NCBI GenBank assembly: GCA_043738425.1
Contig: JAYUGJ010000121.1
Coordinates: forward strand, 43,347-107,346
Origin: PBB1 sp043738425
Lineage (GTDB): Bacteria; Pseudomonadota; Gammaproteobacteria; Burkholderiales; Burkholderiaceae_C
DNA: 64,000 nt
Reading direction: 5' to 3'
The position numbers were made by a program, and so were the translations under genes. Of the stretch, positions 57,880 to 64,000 are shown piece by piece. The notes below the pieces were generated by a model that worked only from the letters and a program-made list of their open reading frames with translations, did no database searches and had not been told where the DNA came from. How positions within the stretch are numbered: position 1 is the first letter of the stretch; each line of letters begins with the position of its first letter.

Positions 57880-57912
57880 GGCGGGCGAAACCCCTCAAAG
57901 GTGAGTCGACGC

Positions 57913-60090
57913 TCAGCGGGTGGCGGTGCGCTCGCTGACGATTTTCGGCGTCAAGAAAATCAGCAATTCGGTTTTGCGCGATGAATCGGTTTTGGTTTTG
58001 AACAGGTTGCCGACACCTGGCAGGTCACCGAAGAACGGCACCTTGGTGGTGTCGGTACGCTCGATTTGTTCGAAGATGCCGCCGATCACTACCGTGCCGC
58101 CGTTTTCCACCAGCACCTGGGTTTTGACCGATTTGGTGTTGATCGAAAACACACCCGCGGTTTGCGCGCCGATACTGTCTTTGTTGACCGCCACATCCAG
58201 AATCACGCTGCCCTCGGGCGTGATTTGCGGCGTGACTTCGAGCTTCAGCGTGGCGTCGACAAAGTCGATGGCGGTCGCACCGCTGGATGTCGAACGCTGG
58301 TACGGCACACGGGTACCTTGCTGGATGATTGCTTTGATCTGGTCGGCAGTGACCAGCCGCGGGCTCGACACCACCTTGCCTCGGCCGTCGGCTTCCAGCG
58401 CCGACAGTTCCAGGTTCAGGAAGCGATTCAGGCCGGCTCCAAATAAAGAGAATGCAAACGTTGCCGGGTTGTAGCCGCCGAGCGAGGTGGCGGGCAAGCT
58501 CACGAAGTTGGTTTGGTCGACGGTGATGGTTTTATCCACCGACGTGCCGTTCGAGAAGTTGAGCGCATTCAGGTTGGCACCGATCGTGATGCGGTTGTCG
58601 CCGACCGAGCCATAGCCCGGCACACCACTGCGCCCACGGAAGTCGATGCCGTTCAACTTCACGCCCAACGATTTGCCGAACGAGTCATCGGCCTCGACGA
58701 TGCGTGCTTCGATCAGCACCTGGCGCACTGGAATGTCGATTTTCGAGATCAGGCTTTGAATTTCTTCCAGCTTCGACGGGATGTCGTTGACGAACAGCTG
58801 GTTGGTGCGGGTTTCCGAAATCACGCTGCCACGCGGCGACAAGATGCGGCTGCTGTTGCCGCCACCGCCACCACCACCGCCGCCGCCTTCGCCACGGCCG
58901 CTCAAGCCTTTGGCAATGTCTTCTGCCTTGGCGTAGTTGATTTGAAACGCCTGGGTGCGCAATGGCTCCAGTGCCGCAATTTGCGCCTTCGATTCCAAGT
59001 CGATTTTTTCTTTCGACGCCAACTCATCCTTCGGTGCAATCAAGATCACGTTGCCCGACTTGCGCAACCCCAAACCTTTCGACTGCAAGATGATGTCGAG
59101 TGCCTGGTCCCACGGCACGTCTTTCAAACGCAAGGTGACGTTGCCGGTGACGGTGTCGCTGGTCACGATGTTGAAGTTGGTGAAGTCGGCGATGACTTGC
59201 AGCAGCGCGCGCACTTCGATGTTTTGAAAATTCAGCGACAGTTTTTCGCCAGCAAAGCCAGGGCCCTGCGTTAGCTTGTTCGGGTCGACTTTTTGCTGCC
59301 GAATTTCGACCACGAACTGGCTGTCGCTTTGGTAGGCACTGTGCTCCCACGCACCGCGTGGCTCGATCACCAGGCGAACCCGGTCGCCGGCTTGCGAGGT
59401 GGAGACGGTTTGCACCGGTGTGCCGAAGTCGGTCACATCGAGTCGGCGGCGCAGGCTGTCGGGCAGGCTCGACTTCAAAAATTCGACCACCAGCGTCGCA
59501 CCTTGCTGCTTGATGTCGACGCCGACCTGGTTGTTCGCCAGGTTGACGATGATGCGGCCCGCACCGTCGCTGCCGCGGCGGAAATCCACGTCTTTCAGCG
59601 GCAGTTGTTGGGTGTTTTGTGCTTCAGCAAATTTCACCGGCGCGGCACTGCCGCGCGTGGCCAGTGGCGCGGCGGTGGCGGTGGCGTCGAGCACCAACAC
59701 CAACGCCTTGCCTTGAATTTCAGCCCGGTAGGTACCCGGCTGGCGCAAGTTCAACACCAGTCGGCTGCGTTCATCGGTTTCAGCCACGGTGGCTGACCGC
59801 AGGTTGCCCTGGTTGATTTCTACTGTCGACTTGCCGAGCGCGTTTTTCACGCCGGGCAAATCGATGGCAATGCGCGCTGGCGTTTGCACCACGAAGCCCT
59901 TCGGCACCGACGCCAGCGGCACCGCCATTTCAATGCGTACCACCTCCGAGCCGCCTTGCAGCGTCGTGTTGATCGATTGAATGGCGTTTTGCGCCATGGC
60001 TGACAGCGTGGCACTGCACAACAACGAGAGCGTCAACAGACGCGCCGACCAGTGACTACCCATGGTGCATTTTTCCTGTCTGGCGTTCAT
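57913..60090 (-). CDS. pilQ: Type IV pilus secretin PilQ
   Basis: A 725-residue outer-membrane secretin forming the gated pore for the pilus. Order: signal peptide, two AMIN domains (about 40-130 and 165-270), N0/STN (about 300-350: LNFQNIEVRALLQVIADFTN), N1, then the secretin domain (SALEADGRGKVVSSPRLVTA and GGIFEQIERTDTTKVPFFGD). A poly-Gly stretch (eleven Gly) lies in the N1-secretin connection. The ATG at 60090 overlaps the pilP stop (ATGA); an ATG at 60063 would place the signal peptide right at the N-terminus. Confidence 0.96.
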   Translation of the reverse strand: MNARQEKCTMGSHWSARLLTLSLLCSATLSAMAQNAIQSINTTLQGGSEVVRIEMAVPLASVPKGFVVQTPARIAIDLPGVKNALGKSTVEINQGNLRSATVAETDERSRLVLNLRQPGTYRAEIQGKALVLVLDATATAAPLATRGSAAPVKFAEAQNTQQLPLKDVDFRRGSDGAGRIIVNLANNQVGVDIKQQGATLVVEFLKSSLPDSLRRRLDVTDFGTPVQTVSTSQAGDRVRLVIEPRGAWEHSAYQSDSQFVVEIRQQKVDPNKLTQGPGFAGEKLSLNFQNIEVRALLQVIADFTNFNIVTSDTVTGNVTLRLKDVPWDQALDIILQSKGLGLRKSGNVILIAPKDELASKEKIDLESKAQIAALEPLRTQAFQINYAKAEDIAKGLSGRGEGGGGGGGGGGNSSRILSPRGSVISETRTNQLFVNDIPSKLEEIQSLISKIDIPVRQVLIEARIVEADDSFGKSLGVKLNGIDFRGRSGVPGYGSVGDNRITIGANLNALNFSNGTSVDKTITVDQTNFVSLPATSLGGYNPATFAFSLFGAGLNRFLNLELSALEADGRGKVVSSPRLVTADQIKAIIQQGTRVPYQRSTSSGATAIDFVDATLKLEVTPQITPEGSVILDVAVNKDSIGAQTAGVFSINTKSVKTQVLVENGGTVVIGGIFEQIERTDTTKVPFFGDLPGVGNLFKTKTDSSRKTELLIFLTPKIVSERTATR

Positions 60091-60629
60091 TTGACTTTCT
60101 CCTGGAGCTGGATCTGGCTGACCCGCTCCGTCCATTCGCCGGTGGCGTCCTGCACGATTTCGCGCAGTGACACATCGGTCTCGGTGATCTTGATGATCTT
60201 TCCGTAGTTCTGGCCAAGGTAGTCGCCGAGCTTGGCTTGGTACAGCAAGTTGTCGACCCGCAGCAGCGCGAACGGCTTGCTTTGCTTGGTCACCGTGCCG
60301 ACCATCGACACGCTGTCGAGCGGGTACGCCTCGAGCGGTTCGCGGCGCCGGTTGATCTCGGCGGTCAACGCCGAATTCGGCTGACGCGCTTCTTGCTTGA
60401 CGGCCACCGTCAGCTTTTGCAGGCTGAACGGCTCAACCGAATCGGCTGCCTTGTACGGCTGCGGGTTGAATTTTTTCGGCGGCAAGATCGGCTGCACATC
60501 GGGCTTGACTTCTTTGCGCTGCTGCTCGGTCCACTGGGACAACTCTTGCTGGTCGGCGCTGCAGGCAGTCAGCGCAAGCAATGCGCCGGTGCAAGCAAAC
60601 CAACGCAGGGAGTGCGGTCGGGTCGTCAT
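60087..60629 (-). CDS. pilP: Type IV pilus assembly lipoprotein PilP
   Basis: A 180-residue inner-membrane lipoprotein linking PilNO to PilQ. The lipobox is LTAC (around residue 23). Core: NPQPYKAADSVEPFSLQKLT, EAYPLDSVSMVGTVTKQSKP and FALLRVDNLLYQAKLGDYLG, ending in EIVQDATGEWTERVSQIQLQ, all typical. It overlaps pilO and pilQ by 4 bases each. Confidence 0.96.
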   Translation of the reverse strand: MTTRPHSLRWFACTGALLALTACSADQQELSQWTEQQRKEVKPDVQPILPPKKFNPQPYKAADSVEPFSLQKLTVAVKQEARQPNSALTAEINRRREPLEAYPLDSVSMVGTVTKQSKPFALLRVDNLLYQAKLGDYLGQNYGKIIKITETDVSLREIVQDATGEWTERVSQIQLQEKVK

Positions 60630-61321
60630 TTAGGTGCTCCCGCCTTGGCTTTTTTGGCCGCGTTTTCTTTGCTGATTTGCGCCAGCTCGTCGGCGTCCAG
60701 ATAACGGTAGGTTCGGGCAGTCGCGTCCATCGACAACAAGTCGCTGCCGGGCTTGACGCCGCCGATCGATACGTCGTGCAGCGTCACGATGCGTGACAGG
60801 TTGGCCACGTCGGCAGCGAAGGAGCCGATGTCGTGAAAGCGGCCCGATACCCGCAAAGTGATAGGCAGCTCGGCGTAGTAATCCTTGACCGCGACCTGGC
60901 CGGGTTTGAACAGCTCGAACTGCAAGCCGCGACCCAAACCAGCTTGGTTGATGTCGGACAACAGCGCGTCCATTTCAGCCTTGCCGGGCAGCTGTTTTTC
61001 CAGCTGCACGACGTATTCCTCAACTTGCAGCTTTTGTTTGCGCAGCTCGCTCAGGTTGACCGCCTGGCCGAGCTTCGAGCGGTAATCGGTTTTCAGCCCG
61101 GGTTCTTTGGCGCGTTCTGCATCGAGTTCTTCGTGTGAGGTCGACAACACCGCGAACCAGCCGACCACCACCAGCGCCAGTGCCACCGCCAGCCACGCGG
61201 CCAGTTTGGGCAACAGCGGCCATTGGCCGGGTTGGCCGAAGTTCAAGCCTTTGAATTGCGCTGCGGCGCCTTGGAAGGCCGAGTTCATGTCGGCGCTGCC
61301 TGGGTTGGATGTGTTGGCCAT
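60626..61321 (-). CDS. pilO: Type IV pilus inner-membrane component PilO
   Basis: A 231-residue single-pass protein (membrane helix about 37-58: LAAWLAVALALVVVGWFAVL) with coiled coil LNLSELRKQKLQVEEYVVQLE-like segment and a ferredoxin-like periplasmic domain (QLPGKAEMDALLSDINQAGL, LPITLRVSGRFHDIGSFAAD). The terminal segment is Lys/Ala-rich (ISKENAAKKAKAGAPK). It forms heterodimers with PilN to align the pilus motor with PilQ. Its stop overlaps the pilP start. Confidence 0.96.
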   Translation of the reverse strand: MANTSNPGSADMNSAFQGAAAQFKGLNFGQPGQWPLLPKLAAWLAVALALVVVGWFAVLSTSHEELDAERAKEPGLKTDYRSKLGQAVNLSELRKQKLQVEEYVVQLEKQLPGKAEMDALLSDINQAGLGRGLQFELFKPGQVAVKDYYAELPITLRVSGRFHDIGSFAADVANLSRIVTLHDVSIGGVKPGSDLLSMDATARTYRYLDADELAQISKENAAKKAKAGAPK

Positions 61322-61325
61322 CGGG

Positions 61326-61970
61326 TCAACCTTTCTTCACAACAGGGGGCGCGGGCGGCTTCGCACCCGACGCGGCCGAGGCTGCAGCGGCTACCGCGGC
61401 GGCAGGGTCTTGCGGCCGCTTGACGTCGACGCGCATCGAGAAATCGAACAAGCGCTTTTGCGTTCGATCGGCGGCCTGGGTGCCCGACACCTTGATTTCG
61501 ATCAGCTCGGGCTTCATCAGCCAGTCGGAGTTGTTTGCGGTGTTGCGCAGCAGCTCCGAGACCCGCTCGTTGGTTTGCGCGACACCGGCAATGCTGAGCA
61601 CCTGGTTGGTTTGCTTGACCGCGGTGAAGTACACGCCTTCCGGCGTTTGCTTGACCAGTTCGTTGAGGATGTGCACCGGCACGTTGCGGTCGGTTTGCAA
61701 ATCTTCGACCGCTTTTTGGCGCGATTTCAGCGACTCGATTTCAGCCTTCAGCGCCGCGATGTCCTTGATTTGAATATCGAGCTTGCCGATTTCTGCGGTG
61801 AGGTAGGCGTTGCGGTCTTTCTGGCCCGAGGTCAGTTGTCCGACCACGCCGAACCACACGCCCACGGCAACCAGCCCGGCGACTGCCGCGGCCACCATGC
61901 CGGCGAAAAACGCCAGCTTCTTGCGCTTGCGGGTGGCTTCGCGGTGCGGGAGTAGGTTGATCAATATCAC
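61326..61970 (-). CDS. pilN: Type IV pilus inner-membrane component PilN
   Basis: A 214-residue protein with the canonical N-terminus MILINLLPHREATRKRKKLA, which binds PilM in the cytoplasm, one membrane helix (FFAGMVAAAVAGLVAVGVWF), and a coiled coil (GKLDIQIKDIAALKAEIESL) before a periplasmic domain (VPVHILNELVKQTPEGVYFT). The C-terminus has Ala/Pro runs. It overlaps pilM by 4 bases and pilO follows after 4 bases. Confidence 0.96.
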   Translation of the reverse strand: MILINLLPHREATRKRKKLAFFAGMVAAAVAGLVAVGVWFGVVGQLTSGQKDRNAYLTAEIGKLDIQIKDIAALKAEIESLKSRQKAVEDLQTDRNVPVHILNELVKQTPEGVYFTAVKQTNQVLSIAGVAQTNERVSELLRNTANNSDWLMKPELIEIKVSGTQAADRTQKRLFDFSMRVDVKRPQDPAAAVAAAASAASGAKPPAPPVVKKG

Positions 61971-63046
61971 TGGGCGAACCTCCGCATCGCCAATCCACAG
62001 GCAGTCAGGTACGAGGGTGCCTCGCGGCGCAGTTTGCTTTCGCGTACCGCGCTGCCCAGCTTCATGTTGTCAAACGGGTTGACCACCATCGAGGCGAAAC
62101 CGGTCAGCTCGGTGACGCGGTCTTTCAGCCCGGGCAAGGTAGCGGTGCCGCCCGCCAGCATCACGTAATGCACTTTGTGGTGCGGCGTGCTGGTGAAAAA
62201 GTACTGCAGCGCGCGGCCGATTTCTTGCGACAAGCTGTCGACAAACGGCACCAGGATCTGGTTTTCGTAGTCGTCGGGCAAATCAGCGGAGAGTTTTTTC
62301 TGTTCGGCTTCTTCAAACGAAAAGCCGTACTGGCGCGAAATCAATTGGGTCAGCTGCGAGCCGCCGAACGCCTGGTCGCGGTCGTACAGCATTTCGTCGT
62401 CTTGCAACACTTTCAAGCTGGTGGTGTCGGCACCGATTTCGAACAACGCCACCAGTGCGTCGCGGCCCTCGTTGGGCAGCGCGCCCACGATGCGGCTCAT
62501 GGCCAGGCGCGACGCGTGCGATTCGATATCGAGCACCACCGGGCGCAGGCCGGCGGCTTCGGCCAGCCCTTGGCGGTCTTGCACGCGGTCTTTGCGCGAT
62601 GCGGCGATCAATACCTCGACGTCGCCGACCGAGGTCGGGCTGGGTCCGATGACGCAGAAATCGAGGCTGACTTCGTCGAGCGAAAACGGGATGTATTGGT
62701 TGGCTTCGGTTTCGACCTGAATTTCCAACTCTTCGTCGCGCAGGCCGGCTGGCAACATGATTTTTTTGGTGATGACCGCCGATTGCGGCATCGCCATCAC
62801 TACGTCTTTGGTTTTGCTGCCGCTTTTCGAAATAACCCGCCGCACGGCGTCGGCCACTTCGTCGAATTTCTCGATTTGGCCGTCGGTAATCCAGCCTTTC
62901 TCAAAACTCTCTGCCGCGAAACGTTCCAATATGTATCCGCCAGATACGTCTTGACCCAATTCAACCAGCTTGACGCTGGAAGAACTGATGTCGAGCCCGA
63001 TCATCGGGGCATTTTTTCGGCCTAAAAGGGTGTCAAGTAAGCTCAC
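61967..63046 (-). CDS. pilM: Type IV pilus assembly protein PilM
   Basis: A 359-residue actin-like cytoplasmic ATPase fold protein that binds the N-terminus of PilN. Motifs: MIGLDISSSSVKLVELGQDV, VVMAMPQSAVITKKIMLPAG, LVALFEIGADTTSLKVLQDD and VMLAGGTATLPGLKDRVTEL. The start is GTG at 63046 following AAGGA. It is the first gene of pilMNOPQ and is divergent from the PBP1A gene, with 265 bases between them, the usual arrangement in betaproteobacteria. Confidence 0.96.
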   Translation of the reverse strand: MSLLDTLLGRKNAPMIGLDISSSSVKLVELGQDVSGGYILERFAAESFEKGWITDGQIEKFDEVADAVRRVISKSGSKTKDVVMAMPQSAVITKKIMLPAGLRDEELEIQVETEANQYIPFSLDEVSLDFCVIGPSPTSVGDVEVLIAASRKDRVQDRQGLAEAAGLRPVVLDIESHASRLAMSRIVGALPNEGRDALVALFEIGADTTSLKVLQDDEMLYDRDQAFGGSQLTQLISRQYGFSFEEAEQKKLSADLPDDYENQILVPFVDSLSQEIGRALQYFFTSTPHHKVHYVMLAGGTATLPGLKDRVTELTGFASMVVNPFDNMKLGSAVRESKLRREAPSYLTACGLAMRRFAQ

Positions 63047-63281
63047 AAACCCATCCTTCCAACTCGCAAAAAATAACGCCGAATTGTTAACAAATCACAT
63101 CAATCCTAGCAGCAAAGTCGTTGTGCCTCATAGGAAAAACGGGGCTTCAGCGGCATCGCCGTTGTGACATTTACACGTGCCAGAAATCTATTTATCGGTG
63201 CTTTTTCCGCATTCCTGAGGAGTTTGCCGACGGCCGGTTCAATGGTTCCAGTTTGAAAGGGGGTGATGCACCCTCACTTCC

Positions 63282-63287
63282 TATAAT
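63282..63287 (+). promoter_or_regulatory. Candidate -10 element of the PBP1A gene
   Basis: TATAAT lies 24 bases before the ATG at 63312 and matches the sigma-70 consensus exactly. I see no convincing -35 seventeen bases upstream (GGGGGT there), so recognition may rely on other contacts. A small GGGTG-ATG-CACCC hairpin overlaps the spacer. Confidence 0.4.
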
Positions 63288-63311
63288 TCGGGTTGGATTT
63301 CTGGGAGTGGT

Positions 63312-64000
63312 ATGGGTGAATCAACGCGCGAGACGGGTGGTATGTCCGCCAACTCGCCCGCCTCGTCGTCGGCCGGACGGTCGAATTCATGGGTTTATCG
63401 GCTCGGCAAATCGATTACTGGTGCATTCGGTTTGCTGGCGGGCGCTGTATTGGCGCTTTTCTTGCTGGTGGCGCTGGCGCTGGCGGTGGCCTACCCCAAC
63501 CTGCCCGAGCTGAGCGGGCTGGCCGATTACCGGCCCAAGCAGCCGATGCGGGTGTATGCCGCAGACGGCGTGCTGTTGGGCGAATTCGGCGAAGAGCGGC
63601 GCAGCTTCGTGGCCTCTGCCGACATGCCCAAAACATTGAAAAACGCGGTGCTGTCGATTGAAGACGCGCGCTTTTACGAGCACAGCGGCGTCGACTACCT
63701 GGGCGTGCTGCGCGCCGGGTTGGCCAACTTCGGTGAGTCGCGCAGCCAGGGCGCGTCGACCATCACGATGCAGGTGGCGCGCAACTTCTACCTGCCGACC
63801 AAGAAGACCTTCACCCGCAAGATTTACGAGATCCTGCTCGCGCTGAAGATCGAGAACCAGCTGACGAAGGACCAGATCCTCGAGATCTACATGAACCAGA
63901 TCTATCTGGGGCAACGCGCTTATGGCTTCGCTGCCGCCAGCGAGACCTACTTCGGCAAACCGCTGAAAGACGTGACGATTGCCGAAGCCGCGATGCTGGC
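63312..64000 (+). CDS. Penicillin-binding protein 1A, N-terminal part
   Basis: The gene runs off the right edge with 229 complete codons visible. It starts after GGGAG. A cytoplasmic Ser-rich N-terminus is followed by one membrane helix (GLLAGAVLALFLLVALALAV) and the glycosyltransferase family 51 domain: VLSIEDARFYEHSGVDYLG with the catalytic Glu, QGASTITMQVARNFYLP, RKIYEILLALKIENQLTK and ILEIYMNQIYLGQRAYGFAA. The protein polymerises and crosslinks peptidoglycan; the transpeptidase domain lies outside the window. Position next to pilM is typical of ponA/mrcA in this order. It reads in the frame of base 63312. Confidence 0.95.
   Translation, partial: MGESTRETGGMSANSPASSSAGRSNSWVYRLGKSITGAFGLLAGAVLALFLLVALALAVAYPNLPELSGLADYRPKQPMRVYAADGVLLGEFGEERRSFVASADMPKTLKNAVLSIEDARFYEHSGVDYLGVLRAGLANFGESRSQGASTITMQVARNFYLPTKKTFTRKIYEILLALKIENQLTKDQILEIYMNQIYLGQRAYGFAAASETYFGKPLKDVTIAEAAML

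Overview
The window looks like chromosomal DNA of a GC-rich betaproteobacterium, most likely order Burkholderiales and near Comamonadaceae. This rests on gene order (ponA | pilMNOPQ-aroK-aroB-dgt ... gltB-gltD-mlaFEDACB ... ABC transporter-ibaG-murA-hisGDCBHA/F), on a GC-rich intergenic repeat of the type common in Comamonadaceae (17712-17782), and on the PEP-CTERM and PilY1/minor pilin types. I ran no database search, so all names come from recognising the translated sequences.

Layout. 1-1.35 kb: 3' part of a Tat-exported DUF1501 protein, then a terminator and tRNA-Lys(TTT). 2-5.7 kb (minus strand): the envelope genes tolB-pal-cpoB followed by tcdA, without tolQRA. 5.7-10.1 kb: a loosely packed region with fumC, a pyridoxamine-phosphate-oxidase-like protein and several small or membrane ORFs of unknown function. 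10.6-13.2 kb: a J-protein-like gene lacking a proper HPD, an exported basic/acidic-tailed protein, a DUF3140 protein and a ferredoxin. 13.3-23.6 kb (minus strand): murA-hisG-hisD-[vapBC]-hisC-hisB-hisH-hisA, a plus-strand PEP-CTERM/CHRD gene, then hisF-rsmD-coaD. 23.7-26.9 kb: ibaG, a two-gene ABC exporter and a lipoprotein aminopeptidase. 27-32.7 kb: an M20 amidohydrolase and sugar-phosphate genes pgi, tal and zwf. 32.8-37.1 kb: the complete mla lipid transport set (mlaF-E-D-A-C-B). 37.2-43.7 kb: gltD and gltB. 43.9-44.7 kb: a RAYT-type transposase with altered catalytic residues. 44.9-54.8 kb (plus strand): a pilin and minor pilin operon (two PilE-like genes flanking a TonB-like gene, then fimT-pilV-pilW-pilX-pilY1). 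54.9-63.0 kb (minus strand): dgt, aroB, aroK and the pilQPONM machinery operon. 63.3 kb to the end: the 5' part of a penicillin-binding protein 1A gene.

How it fits together: type IV pilus genes are present both as alignment/secretin machinery (pilMNOPQ) and as pilins and tip proteins (pilE, fimT, pilVWX, pilY1). The Tol-Pal and Mla genes maintain the outer membrane. Histidine, glutamate and shikimate biosynthesis share the backbone. Against the gene order I expect for Burkholderiales, four blocks look inserted: pilins plus RAYT between dgt and gltB; zwf/tal/pgi/M20/aminopeptidase between mlaB and the ABC transporter; vapBC between hisD and hisC; and the PEP-CTERM gene between hisA and hisF. 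The most unusual items are the PA14-containing PilY1, the PilE-TonB-PilE arrangement, the RAYT whose HxH motif reads QVQ, and the his operon carrying a toxin-antitoxin pair in translational overlap with hisC.
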